NCBI GenBank assembly: GCA_900537185.1
Contig: LS999829.1
Span: 186,275-250,274 of the forward strand
Source: Cytophagales bacterium Alg240-R148
GTDB lineage: Bacteria; Bacteroidota; Bacteroidia; Cytophagales; Cyclobacteriaceae
Direction: 5' to 3'
DNA length: 64,000 bases
Part shown: positions 1 to 8,369 of the stretch, piece after piece
How positions within the stretch are numbered: the stretch's first letter is position 1
Layout: each line of letters opens with the position of its first letter
The notes under the pieces: model-generated
Databases searched by the model: none
Told to the model about the DNA's origin: nothing
Seen by the model: the letters and a program-made list of their open reading frames with translations, nothing else
Made by a program: the position numbers and the translations under genes

Positions 1-726
1 TTTTCCCATATTGAGCTGGTGTACCCAATTGCCAAAATCCGACCACGAACTTGCATTTCCTTGCACTTTATAATTGAAAGACTGGGGCACAACTCGCACG
101 TATGGCATCAAAGTTTCCAAAGGAGGTGCAAAAGACTCTCCTTTTATTTTCTCTAAATTTTTAAATTTCCAAGTGAATTGAGTGCTGTTTTCCATTTCGA
201 CACTCGTATAATAATCCACTCTATTGGTATCCAGTGCAATAGAAATATTATTCGGTATTTCAATTTGTAACGTAGCTTGCTTGGTAGGCGCATTAAATTT
301 AAAATAAGGGCTCCAATTCACGAGGAATAAATATTGATCGTATTCTTCAGAAATGGACAATTTTATTTTGTATGGATAAGTATGCCAGCTCAAATCCAAA
401 TGCATGATTTTGTCATCGGAATGGAAGGTGTCGTACGAAAAGTCGCTCGTTTTCGAAAAATGCTTGTTCTTGAGCTTTTTAATTTCAAGGCCATTTGCAT
501 CTAAGAACTGTGCCTCTATCTCTGGTTCATTAGAAACATCATACGGCAGGTAATATTCGGTAAGCCATAAATCTTCCTTACCATTTATTTGTAACGTAAC
601 CTCCTCCAACACCCTTTTTCTGTCCTTTATTAGGGTAACTTTTGTAGAATAATCAATTACTTGGGCAAAAGTATAACCGGAGGTATTGGCTACCACACCC
701 ATTAAAAAAAGCAAAACAAATCTCAT
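1..726 (-). CDS. DUF3857/transglutaminase-type secreted protein, N-terminal part
   Basis: An open frame of 242 codons runs from an ATG at 726 off the left edge of the window, so the 3' end is missing. The first 20 or so residues (MRFVLLFLMGVVANTSG...FAQ) form a signal peptide. The following sequence (VTLQINGKEDLWLTEYYLP, then alternating beta-type stretches and a FKNLEKIKGE segment) resembles the DUF3857 domain that precedes transglutaminase-like domains in Bacteroidota envelope proteins. The transglutaminase part would lie outside the window. The family call rests on pattern resemblance only; the signal peptide and the open frame are seen directly. Confidence 0.6.
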   Translation of the reverse strand, partial: MRFVLLFLMGVVANTSGYTFAQVIDYSTKVTLIKDRKRVLEEVTLQINGKEDLWLTEYYLPYDVSNEPEIEAQFLDANGLEIKKLKNKHFSKTSDFSYDTFHSDDKIMHLDLSWHTYPYKIKLSISEEYDQYLFLVNWSPYFKFNAPTKQATLQIEIPNNISIALDTNRVDYYTSVEMENSTQFTWKFKNLEKIKGESFAPPLETLMPYVRVVPQSFNYKVQGNASSWSDFGNWVHQLNMGK

Positions 727-1328
727 CAAAATACCGTTTTCGAAATTTCGAAGCAAATAAACATAATATAGAATGATTTACAAAAATTTATACAATAAAT
801 AATCTATAAATAACAATATATTGAACTATTTAAAGGTTGCAAAACAGACAACACCTTCATTATAAATAGTTTATGTTTTTTTACCAGCATAAGCCACAAA
901 AGGAACAAACCATTCTTCTATAAAAAGAAACTGATGAATAAATACAAATGCTTAAAATTTTATCGAGCTTACGCCGCTAGTTGCTACATTCCAGCGTGCA
1001 TAGTACTCGTTTCAATACCACTATAATTCTGAAAATAAGTTTTCTAGGCGGGCTGTATTTTAAACCATTTTTCAACCCAAGTTTTAACACTAGCCACAAA
1101 AGCTATTATACACCCATTTGCTTTCAAAATAGAAATTCAATAAATAGTAGCCTGGATTGTTTAATGGAATTTAAAACAAACAATAGGGGTGGTGCATCAA
1201 AAAAACCTTCAATGGGCGGCCAAATTAGTTAATCACTGCAAAAGCGGCTTTGCAATTAACAGAGTAAAGCACACTTTCCATAAAACCATCAAATTAATTA
1301 AACCACTGAAAAAAAACCAAGTACTTGG
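727..1328. other. gene-free AT-rich stretch
   Basis: About 600 bases without a convincing gene. An 83-codon plus-strand frame at 981-1232 has no recognisable protein character and unusual amino acid content, so it is not called. A 9-bp inverted repeat (AACTATTTA at 824-832, TAAATAGTT at 863-871) could form a hairpin upstream of the gene that starts at 726. Nothing else stands out. Confidence 0.5.
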
Positions 1329-2003
1329 TTAACAAACTGAATTATCGGTACCACAACTAGGTGCGTCTTCTTCAATTTTAGAAGCTATTTCTTTCAAAGC
1401 TCTTAAAAAAACTTCTTTTGGCTGCGCTCCACTAATAGAATATTTTCCATCTATTAGAAAAAAAGGAACACCAGATATTCCCAACTGCCGCGCGTGGTGT
1501 TGGTCTTGTTTCACATTATCGGAATAAGTTCTATTTTCCAAACATTCCTGTACTTCTGAAGCATCCAAACCCACATTTTGCGCTAATTCTTTTAAAACCT
1601 TTTCTTTTCCGATGTCTTTTCCGTTAGTGAAATAAGCTTTTAGCAGTTCATTTTTCATCTCGTTTTGCAAACCAGAATTTGAAGCCAAATGGATCAGTTG
1701 ATGGGCCATATTGGTATTGGCGGGAACAGCCTGATTCAAATTGAATTCTAAACCTACTTCTGCGGCTCTTTGCTCCACGGGCAAAATCATACTGTTTATG
1801 GTGGTTTGTCTGTCTTTTCCATACCGTTGCCCTAACCAGTCTGCTAAGTCTCCCTTATAATTTTCTTTGTGGGTGGGGTCCAACTCAAAACTCTTCCAAT
1901 CAATTGTTACTTTTTTACCAGATTCAGCCACTGCTGCTTCAAGATTTTGTTTGCCAATATAACAAAATGGACAAACTACATCAGACCATATTTCTATCTT
2001 CAT
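1329..2003 (-). CDS. DsbA-family thiol oxidoreductase, FrnE type
   Basis: Thioredoxin-fold protein of the DsbA/FrnE (2-hydroxychromene-2-carboxylate isomerase-like) family, with no signal peptide and so probably cytoplasmic. It begins MKIEIWSDVVCPFCYIG, with the CPFC redox motif at the first helix, a long helical insertion, and the cis-proline loop GISGVPFFLI in the second half, followed by the family motif ISGAQP. The tail has two extra cysteines (PSCGTDNSVC). The open frame extends seven codons further upstream (to 2024), but the family normally starts directly at the KIEIWSD strand. It overlaps the 3' end of the upstream hydrolase gene by 23 bases, so the two are co-transcribed and probably translationally coupled. 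Confidence 0.85.
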   Translation of the reverse strand: MKIEIWSDVVCPFCYIGKQNLEAAVAESGKKVTIDWKSFELDPTHKENYKGDLADWLGQRYGKDRQTTINSMILPVEQRAAEVGLEFNLNQAVPANTNMAHQLIHLASNSGLQNEMKNELLKAYFTNGKDIGKEKVLKELAQNVGLDASEVQECLENRTYSDNVKQDQHHARQLGISGVPFFLIDGKYSISGAQPKEVFLRALKEIASKIEEDAPSCGTDNSVC

Positions 2004-2907
2004 ACTTGTTATTTTCATGCTCAACAGAAGGCGTGCTAATTTGGTTCAGTCGAAGTAAAAATCTTTCTAATAATTGAATGGATTGTTTTGGTTGTTCTTC
2101 TTGTACAAAGTGACCACAATCCAGCAAATGCACTTCCTTATGAACCAATGTATTTTTCCATCTTTGTAAGGCCTCCAAATCTATAAATTGGTCTTTTTGC
2201 CCCCATAACACCAAAAAAGGACAATGGTCTAAAACGGCAAGTTGTTCGTTGAGTTGGTTGTACCAATCCGAAGCACCAAAAAGGTTCAGTCCTATTTGGT
2301 ACAAGGACAACCTAGATGCTTTGGTTGGAAAAGGCATGGTATAGTGTTGATAGGCCGATTTACTCAATTTTTTCTTATCAGAAAAACCCATTTTCAGCAA
2401 TACTTTAACAGAAAAATTCAATACTAAATACAGCCATTTTCCGAAAGGGCCTTTTAAGAACTTGTCAACTTTCTGTACTTTGGGGTCCATGTTGGTAGCC
2501 CATAACCAGGTATTAAACAAGGTGATGCTCTTAACTTTTTCTGGATACCGCAATGCCATTCCCAACCCAATAGGGCCTCCAAAATCATGTACTACAAGGT
2601 GGAAATCCTTTAGACCTAGGTGGTCCACTAAAGCCATCAAATTTTCGGAATGTTCTTTTATAGAAGTTGCTTGTGTTCCTTCCTTTTGGGACAGTCCAAA
2701 ACCCAGGTTGTCCATGGCAATGCACCTATAGTTTTGAGACAACGCTTTTATGTGGTGCCGATACAAAAAAGACCAGGTGGGCGTCCCATGAACAAAAATG
2801 ATGGCGGGTCCTTCTCCTTCATCCACAAAGTGGAGTTGCTGCATTTTATGTTCAAAAAATTGGTGCTGAAAAGGGTATTCTTCGGAGTTAATTCTGTTTT
2901 GAAACAT
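1981..2907 (-). CDS. alpha/beta hydrolase, haloalkane-dehalogenase-like
   Basis: Alpha/beta-hydrolase of 308 residues, typical in length for haloalkane dehalogenases. HGTPTWSFLYR (residues 40-50) is the oxyanion-hole motif of that family. The nucleophile elbow is VVHDFGG with Asp108, which distinguishes it from serine hydrolases; Asp239 (WGQKDQF) and His266 (DCGHFVQ) complete the triad. In true dehalogenases the residue after the nucleophile is a halide-binding Trp; here it is Phe109, so dehalogenase activity is doubtful and a related C-X or ester hydrolase is possible. A perfect palindrome and a Crp-type regulator gene lie directly upstream, and a FrnE-type protein overlaps downstream. Confidence 0.8.
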   Translation of the reverse strand: MFQNRINSEEYPFQHQFFEHKMQQLHFVDEGEGPAIIFVHGTPTWSFLYRHHIKALSQNYRCIAMDNLGFGLSQKEGTQATSIKEHSENLMALVDHLGLKDFHLVVHDFGGPIGLGMALRYPEKVKSITLFNTWLWATNMDPKVQKVDKFLKGPFGKWLYLVLNFSVKVLLKMGFSDKKKLSKSAYQHYTMPFPTKASRLSLYQIGLNLFGASDWYNQLNEQLAVLDHCPFLVLWGQKDQFIDLEALQRWKNTLVHKEVHLLDCGHFVQEEQPKQSIQLLERFLLRLNQISTPSVEHENNKYEDRNMV

Positions 2908-2947
2908 GTGTTTTTTTTATTTCAAATTAAAACCAATCTACCCTAAT

Positions 2948-2971
2948 TAATCTTGGTTTAAACCAAGATTA
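2948..2971. promoter_or_regulatory. perfect 24-bp palindrome, candidate operator
   Basis: Positions 2948-2971 form a perfect palindrome centred on TTTAAA (half-site TAATCTTGG). It overlaps the stop codon of the Crp-type regulator gene and lies about 40 bases before the start of the hydrolase gene on the same strand. No U-tract follows it in the direction of transcription, so an operator (perhaps for the adjacent Crp-type regulator) is more likely than a terminator. Confidence 0.45.
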
Positions 2972-3544
2972 GATTTTAACCCGTTGCATCAATTTGGAAA
3001 AATTCGTGGGATCAATTCTTAAATAAGAGGCCAAGTGCTTTTGCGGCACCAAGTGAATTAAATGTGGGCTTCTCGTTGTAAATGCTTTGAAACGTTCTTC
3101 TATGTCCAAGGACATCAGCTCCACATAACGCGTGAGCAATCCAGATAATAATATTTCCAATCCTTTTCTAAAGAAAACATTAAGCTCTGGGTACTGCAAT
3201 AACAAAGATTGGTGCTGGTGATAAGACAACCGAAGTAAGGTAGAATCTGTAATGGTTTCTAAAAACAGTCCAGATGGTTCTTGCATAAAAAAAGATTCCG
3301 GAATTCCAGAAAAGGATGGTGGGTAGGTAAAAGCCACAACATGTTCTTTGCCCTCTTTTATAAAATAAGATCTTTGTACCCCGTCCAGTACCAAATACAT
3401 GTACTTTTCAACAGCGCCTGCTTCCGTGATAATTTGTTTTTTACCAAAGGGCACTTGTTTCCAATGGGATAAATAAGCATTTAAAACCGCATCGTCCAAC
3501 GGGTGCACACAGGTAAATAGTTTTTTGATTTCCTTAATTTCCAT
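2969..3544 (-). CDS. Crp/Fnr-family transcriptional regulator
   Basis: Transcription regulator of 191 residues with an N-terminal cyclic-nucleotide-binding-type beta roll (about residues 20-115, including VEKYMYLVLDGVQRSYFIKEG) and a short C-terminal helix-turn-helix (VPQKHLASYLRIDPTNFSKLMQR). This is the common Bacteroidota small Crp type, which usually lacks the canonical cAMP-contact residues; the ligand is unknown. The gene is followed directly by a 24-bp palindrome and the hydrolase gene, suggesting that it controls this small operon. Confidence 0.85.
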   Translation of the reverse strand: MEIKEIKKLFTCVHPLDDAVLNAYLSHWKQVPFGKKQIITEAGAVEKYMYLVLDGVQRSYFIKEGKEHVVAFTYPPSFSGIPESFFMQEPSGLFLETITDSTLLRLSYHQHQSLLLQYPELNVFFRKGLEILLSGLLTRYVELMSLDIEERFKAFTTRSPHLIHLVPQKHLASYLRIDPTNFSKLMQRVKI

Positions 3545-3551
3545 CCTAGTA

Positions 3552-4427
3552 CTAATAATTTAACAACCATTCTTTTTTTGATCTGTACTCTTCCATTAAC
3601 TGTTTGGCTTCAGTTGTATTGATGGGTTGCAGGTGTATTACAGAAGAACGATTGGTTTTTCCTTTGCCCCTGTCCTCGATAAAAACATTTTCTACACTCA
3701 CAAATTGTACATTTTCTCTTTCCAAAAAATATACAACTACTTCTGAATATCGAGTTGGCGCTCCATAGTTTAGCTTATTAATTGTTTCAGGAACATTAAT
3801 TTTGAATTCTTTTCTGAATGCTTGCTGGGTCGCTATGCTCTCAAATTGGTATTTAAGCGTATATTTCCTGTACCAACTATTGAGCTCTTCTGAAAAAGGG
3901 ATAATAGGGTATCGATACACCATTAATGGGGGCAAACCCAAAATAAAAACCATTTCAAAAATCCAAAAAAACCACAGAGCAGGTCCATTGAGTACCACAT
4001 CAAATACCAACCATGTTCCCATACTATTTACCTCATTGAGTATAAACAACAAAAGGCCTGCACTCGGCAAAGATCCTAAGCTCTCTTGGTAGCCTTCAAA
4101 ATCATGGTTTCCCGTAAAAAAAAAGTTCAAAAATGAAACCCATTGAAAATAATAAGCGAAGATGCCAACCACAAGTGCTAAAAAAATTGCTTGTTTTTTA
4201 TTTCTGATTTTACCCAATCTAGTGGCATACAAAGTAATATAACCCAGCGCCATGCCATAACCCAACAGAATAAATAAATTGAAATACGGAAATTGGATGG
4301 TGACGACTAAAAAGGTATAGAGAAAACTCAAAATTATCCCAAACATAATTCCAAATCCTAGGGTCAAAGCGACACCCAATAACGGAGACCTTCCAGACAT
4401 TTTAAATACTTCTATTTGTTTATTCAT
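3552..4427 (-). CDS. multi-pass membrane protein of unknown function
   Basis: I do not recognise this family. The 291-residue product has about five hydrophobic segments in the first 180 residues (for example LLGVALTLGFGIMFGIILSF and FILLGYGMALGYITLY) followed by a soluble C-terminal domain of about 110 residues rich in charged and beta-prone stretches. It overlaps the upstream gene (4420-4884) by eight bases and ends eight bases before the Crp-type regulator starts, so the four genes on this strand probably form an operon. Confidence 0.6.
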   Translation of the reverse strand: MNKQIEVFKMSGRSPLLGVALTLGFGIMFGIILSFLYTFLVVTIQFPYFNLFILLGYGMALGYITLYATRLGKIRNKKQAIFLALVVGIFAYYFQWVSFLNFFFTGNHDFEGYQESLGSLPSAGLLLFILNEVNSMGTWLVFDVVLNGPALWFFWIFEMVFILGLPPLMVYRYPIIPFSEELNSWYRKYTLKYQFESIATQQAFRKEFKINVPETINKLNYGAPTRYSEVVVYFLERENVQFVSVENVFIEDRGKGKTNRSSVIHLQPINTTEAKQLMEEYRSKKEWLLNY

Positions 4428-4884
4428 AGTTGGAGTTGATCCAATGTGGAATCAAATCTAAAAATAAATGGCCAATATTTCCTAAAAGACCAGATGGATC
4501 TGAATAATTATAAGTTGCTTGTTGGGCTCCCGCTAGTAACAAAGTTCCGTTTGGCAAAACTACTGCCTCAAAGGAGGCCCCATTGTTTGTTTTGGAAAGC
4601 ATTTTTAAGTTGGGTGATTCTGGGTTAAAAATAGGAGGTACTTCAAAATTAGAATAATAATGGCGCAATTCACTTTCCAATGGCGTCTGGTGGTAAACGC
4701 TTCCACTCGGTGGGACCAATCGCCATGTTAAACCACCGCCATCCAAGTAGCGTTGGTTGCCTTGGTAAATAAAAATGCCAATTGGGTCTTTGTTAAACTG
4801 GTTGCGACGGACATGCCAAGGCAAAAAACAACTCATACAATAAGCCACAACCCCCACGGTAAAAAACAAAACCCTTTTTTTCAT
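4420..4884 (-). CDS. small secreted or membrane-anchored protein, unknown
   Basis: Unrecognised 154-residue protein. It begins MKKRVLFFTVGVVAYCMSCFLPW, a signal sequence or membrane anchor; the CMSC run is a weak lipobox candidate. The rest is soluble and contains VVLPNGTLLLAGAQQATYNYSDPSG. Its 3' end overlaps the start of the downstream membrane protein gene by eight bases, so the two products are probably made together and may interact in the envelope. Confidence 0.55.
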   Translation of the reverse strand: MKKRVLFFTVGVVAYCMSCFLPWHVRRNQFNKDPIGIFIYQGNQRYLDGGGLTWRLVPPSGSVYHQTPLESELRHYYSNFEVPPIFNPESPNLKMLSKTNNGASFEAVVLPNGTLLLAGAQQATYNYSDPSGLLGNIGHLFLDLIPHWINSNYE

Positions 4885-5001
4885 AACTCCAGAAAGATTT
4901 ATAAAACAATTTAGTATATTTTTAATATATACATGGTTAAAACCTATAAATAAGCACCTAATAGAACTATTTGTAATGGAAAGTTGACATTCAATAATTA
5001 G

Positions 5002-5021
5002 TTATGTAACTTGTTACGTAA
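5002..5021. promoter_or_regulatory. tandem operator-like palindromes before the MarR-GNAT gene
   Basis: TTATGTAA (5002-5009) and TTACGTAA (5014-5021) are two 8-mer near-palindromes repeated with a 12-base period, and together form the larger inverted repeat GTAAC-TT-GTTAC. They sit 10 bases before the chosen ATG at 5032. The position fits an autoregulatory MarR operator covering the leader or promoter. Confidence 0.45.
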
Positions 5022-5031
5022 AAGAAATCAT

Positions 5032-5979
5032 ATGAACGAATTTTTCAATACTGTAGGAAAAGTAGCCTTGGGAACAAGGCTTCGAAAATTAGGCGACCAA
5101 TTAATGGAAGAGGCCAGTCAAATTTACGATTTATACGATGTTCCATTGCAGGCCAAATGGTTCCCTGTCTATTATACAATGGCCCAGCAAAAAGATTGCT
5201 CCATAACTCAAATAGCAACCATTATTGGGCATACGCATCCTTCTGTTAGCAAAATTATCAAAGAAATGGATGCTGCTGGACTTATAAATTACAACAAAAA
5301 GTCAAAAGATGGTCGTTTTACCACAGTTAACTTAAACGATAAAGCCATGGCTTTGTTACCCAATTTAATTGAGCAATTAGAAGATGCAAGGGATGCCATA
5401 GAAGAAGTTTTGGACAAAACAACACACAACATATGGCTTGCTATGGAAGACATGGAGTTTGAACTCGATAACAAAAGCTTCTATAAACGCGTACTTGAAA
5501 AAAGAAAAATTAGGTTGGCTCAAGAAATTAAAATTATTGATTTTTCTACTGAACATTCGGAGCGTTTTAAAGAATTAAACTTGGAATGGATCGAGAAATA
5601 TTTTACAGTGGAACCTTTGGATGAAGCATCTTTAAACAAACCAAAAAAGAAAATTATTAAACCGGGTGGGCACATTTATATGGCAGAATACAAAGGTGTC
5701 GTGATAGGTACTTGTGCCTTAATTAAATTCAACGATACCACTTATGAGTTATCAAAAATGGCGGTAACCGAAGCAGCGCAAGGGCTCAATGTTGGGTATG
5801 CCTTAGGCAAGGCAATTATAAAAAAGGCCAAAAACTTAGGGGCTAATAAAATCTACCTAGAAAGCAACACCCAATTAAAGCCAGCGATTAATTTGTACCA
5901 GAAGCTGGGATTCACAAAGGTGGTTGGTATCCCGTCTCCCTATGAAAGAAGCAATATTAGAATGGAATTAAATTTTTAA
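5032..5979 (+). CDS. MarR-type regulator fused to a GNAT acetyltransferase
   Basis: Bifunctional protein of 315 residues. The N-terminal half is a MarR winged helix (CSITQIATIIGHTHPSVSKI, then the wing KSKDGRFTTVNL). The C-terminal half is a GNAT acetyltransferase with the acetyl-CoA loop QGLNVGYALG and the motif-B segment AINLYQKLGFTKV. The fusion occurs widely in bacteria as a bifunctional HTH/GNAT protein; the substrate is not known. A TTG at 5011 would add seven residues, but the ATG at 5032 is preferred because the operator-like repeats occupy 5002-5021. A DinB-like gene follows after two bases, so the pair is an operon. Confidence 0.85.
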   Translation: MNEFFNTVGKVALGTRLRKLGDQLMEEASQIYDLYDVPLQAKWFPVYYTMAQQKDCSITQIATIIGHTHPSVSKIIKEMDAAGLINYNKKSKDGRFTTVNLNDKAMALLPNLIEQLEDARDAIEEVLDKTTHNIWLAMEDMEFELDNKSFYKRVLEKRKIRLAQEIKIIDFSTEHSERFKELNLEWIEKYFTVEPLDEASLNKPKKKIIKPGGHIYMAEYKGVVIGTCALIKFNDTTYELSKMAVTEAAQGLNVGYALGKAIIKKAKNLGANKIYLESNTQLKPAINLYQKLGFTKVVGIPSPYERSNIRMELNF

Positions 5980-5981
5980 CG

Positions 5982-6521
5982 ATGGACCTACTTAAGAATT
6001 TTAAAAAACAATTAGTACAAAGTAAAAAGTTGGGGGCTTCTACTATTTCTAAGTTGAATGCACAACAGCTTAGTTGGCAAGCCAACTCCAATTCCAACAG
6101 CATAACAATGTTGGTGCAGCACATGCATGGCAATATGCGTTCGCGTTTTTTAGATTTTTTAACCAGCGATGGAGAAAAACCCGACCGCAATCGGGACCAA
6201 GAATTTATCAATCAAGAATTGTCAAAAGAGGCTGTGTTGGCGCTTTGGGAAGAGGGCTGGCAGTATATTTTTGATGCCATTGACCCTTTGGAAGACAGTC
6301 AACTTAGCAAAACTGTATACATTAGAACAGAGCAACACAGTGTTCATGAAGCTTTAATAAGGCAAACTGCCCATTATGCCTACCATACAGGGCAAATAAT
6401 TGCACTTGGCAAAATTTTATTGGATGAAAAATGGGTTTCTTTATCCATTCCTTTGGGAAAGTCAGAAGAATTCAACCAAGCTTTTTTGGACAAACAAGAG
6501 GCTCTAAAAAGGAAAAAATAA
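5982..6521 (+). CDS. DinB-superfamily protein (DUF1572-like)
   Basis: Four-helix-bundle protein of 179 residues of the DinB/YfiT superfamily. His47 (MLVQHMHGN), His131 and His135 (QTAHYAYHTGQI) match the metal-binding histidine triad. Members act as metal-dependent thiol transferases or remain uncharacterised. The gene starts two bases after the MarR-GNAT stop codon and is almost certainly co-transcribed with it, which suggests a shared stress or small-molecule detoxification role; that link is inference. Confidence 0.75.
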   Translation: MDLLKNFKKQLVQSKKLGASTISKLNAQQLSWQANSNSNSITMLVQHMHGNMRSRFLDFLTSDGEKPDRNRDQEFINQELSKEAVLALWEEGWQYIFDAIDPLEDSQLSKTVYIRTEQHSVHEALIRQTAHYAYHTGQIIALGKILLDEKWVSLSIPLGKSEEFNQAFLDKQEALKRKK

Positions 6522-6605
6522 AGATGTCCTGAGAATTTATTCAAGATACTCTTATCGATTGACGTTATATTTTTATATTTTAAATACACATTTCAATCGT
6601 TTAGT

Positions 6606-7511
6606 GTGTCCATAATAAAAGAAGTAAGTGAAGCAGAAAGGAAAATTGCCATGTTGGCATGTGGTTTTGGTTTAATTAGATCTGGACTGTCAACACATCT
6701 TGGTATAAAAGATGGACTCACAGACATTCTTCTGTTAGGGGCCACTGCTTCCATCGCTTTTATTGTTATTCTTGGGCTTTTAATAACGAAGCGCTACCTG
6801 CGGTTCAGTATTTTTTTCTTATCCTTTTTCATTTCCTTTTTAATTTTCACTTCCTTTTTAATGTTTGGAGGAGCAGAAGGAAAAGAAAGCCACCTGTTTA
6901 TGATTTGGATGGGTGTGGTAATGGTCATAAACAAATTTCAAAATAGACGTGTTTTTGGGCTGTCTATTATGGTTTTGATCCTAGCTCTGTTTGCCATACA
7001 ATATGCCTTCCCTTCTTTTCATACCACTATACTAGCCCGATATTCGACGGGCAATACCAACTATATTTTCGGAATAGGAGGGAGTATCATTCTGATGTAT
7101 TACATCAAATTACAACTACAATTGGAATCGAAAATGCTTACGATTAGAAAGGTGCAAGTAGAATCCAAAATAAAACTAATGCAGGTGCAGAAAAAAGAGT
7201 TGGTTCAAGAAAGAGAGGCACTTAATAATTTACAAAATACATTAGAAGTAAAAGTTGCAGAAAAGGCGAGCGAATTGGTGCAAAAAAACTCCGCGATAAA
7301 CCGCTATTTAGAGTTGAATATAAAAAAGTTACAATCTCCAGTAAAAGAGATTCATGCAACCATCCACCTAATGGCCAACAACCAACCTCCTTCAGAATTA
7401 CTGCAATTATTGCGGCTAGAAGCAGAAGAATTGCAGTCGGTAAGCAAAGAAATAAAACTCAATTTAACCCATGGTAAAGAAATTAAAAGAGACAATTTTT
7501 CAAAGCGTTAA
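6606..7511 (+). CDS. membrane protein with coiled coil and a degenerate DHp-like tail
   Basis: Starts at GTG 6606 (no in-frame ATG nearby upstream). About five or six membrane helices span residues 35-170; then comes a long coiled coil (about 172-230). The tail, from residue 231 (INRYLELNIKKLQSPVKEIHATIHLM), aligns by eye with the dimerisation/phosphotransfer helix of histidine kinases, but the phospho-accepting His position is Lys240, and no HATPase domain follows. The downstream gene overlaps by 41 bases and has the same architecture with the His present, so the two appear to be paralogous partners. A histidine-kinase-derived scaffold or sensor is inferred. Confidence 0.6.
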   Translation: MSIIKEVSEAERKIAMLACGFGLIRSGLSTHLGIKDGLTDILLLGATASIAFIVILGLLITKRYLRFSIFFLSFFISFLIFTSFLMFGGAEGKESHLFMIWMGVVMVINKFQNRRVFGLSIMVLILALFAIQYAFPSFHTTILARYSTGNTNYIFGIGGSIILMYYIKLQLQLESKMLTIRKVQVESKIKLMQVQKKELVQEREALNNLQNTLEVKVAEKASELVQKNSAINRYLELNIKKLQSPVKEIHATIHLMANNQPPSELLQLLRLEAEELQSVSKEIKLNLTHGKEIKRDNFSKR

Positions 7512-8367
7512 GAACTTAGAAAACAGAATTTTTATCTGGGTGTTGTTTGTGGCTGGATTTTTTCTTGGGTATTCGTCTATGTATGGCTTTTTAGTAGATT
7601 CGCCCATTTATTATGTTATACAAGATGCTTTTTTATCCCTTTTGTGTTTTTGGTTGTATCAGAAAGTAAAGTTCTCAAAAGATAAAAACTACCTAATTCG
7701 AACCATCTTTTGCAGTGTTGCACATGTTTTCTTTCATATAAATTGGATCAATTGGGCAGGTTTTGAAGGGCACATGTCTTATATATACTATGTATTGTGC
7801 ATCTTAACCATAGCTGTTTTATCCATCCGAGTGTCTTCCATTATTTTGACGCTTTCTTTACTGGTCCATGTTGGCCTCTTTTATGCCCAATACAACGATA
7901 TTATTATTGCAAAGAGCGAAGTTACTGTCGCTACCAAAGTAATTACCTTTTTTATTATGTGCTCTGCTTTGGCATTTATTGTTAGTACAACAAAATCTAT
8001 GTTCGACAAACAAAACTACATTCTAAAAAAGGCCAATTTGGAATTGGAAGAAGTAAATAAGTCGCTTGAAAATCAGAACCAACAACTCATTCACAACAAA
8101 AATGTGATCTACTCTTTTAACTCGAATTTGCAAGAAATGGTAGATGAACGGATGGAAGAACTCTCTTATAAAGGGAAGCAACTAGAAGAAATGGCATTCA
8201 TCAACGCCCACCTTCTGCGTTCACCTCTGGCAAGAATTTTAGGGCTGCTGCATATTATGGAACTAGAGCAAGACAAGAGCGTGGGTACCGATGAAAAACT
8301 TAAAATAAAACAATTGGCCAAACTGGCCGACAACATTGTTGGAGAAATCAATAAAGTGACCAACTAA
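7471..8367 (+). CDS. membrane sensor ending in a DHp helix, no ATPase domain
   Basis: The 298-residue product has five or six membrane helices (residues 20-175), a coiled coil (about 180-240) and a C-terminal H-box-like segment FINAHLLRSPLARILGLLHIM with His247 in the phospho-acceptor position. It stops about 50 residues later without N, G1 or G2 boxes, so it cannot phosphorylate itself. Either it is phosphorylated in trans, or the DHp part only dimerises. It overlaps its upstream paralogue by 41 bases. No frameshift is apparent: the stop codon is followed immediately by the convergent Rieske gene. Confidence 0.65.
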   Translation: MVKKLKETIFQSVKNLENRIFIWVLFVAGFFLGYSSMYGFLVDSPIYYVIQDAFLSLLCFWLYQKVKFSKDKNYLIRTIFCSVAHVFFHINWINWAGFEGHMSYIYYVLCILTIAVLSIRVSSIILTLSLLVHVGLFYAQYNDIIIAKSEVTVATKVITFFIMCSALAFIVSTTKSMFDKQNYILKKANLELEEVNKSLENQNQQLIHNKNVIYSFNSNLQEMVDERMEELSYKGKQLEEMAFINAHLLRSPLARILGLLHIMELEQDKSVGTDEKLKIKQLAKLADNIVGEINKVTN

Positions 8368-8369
8368 AG

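Noticed and set aside
981-1232. 83-codon plus-strand frame in the 727-1328 gap
   Set aside because: Low-complexity, Phe/Ser/Asn-rich translation without domain or signal features; AT-rich DNA gives such frames by chance.
7471-8367. Frameshifted full histidine kinase
   Set aside because: No N- or G-box sequence is visible in any frame downstream, and the next gene starts at once on the other strand, so the short form seems genuine.
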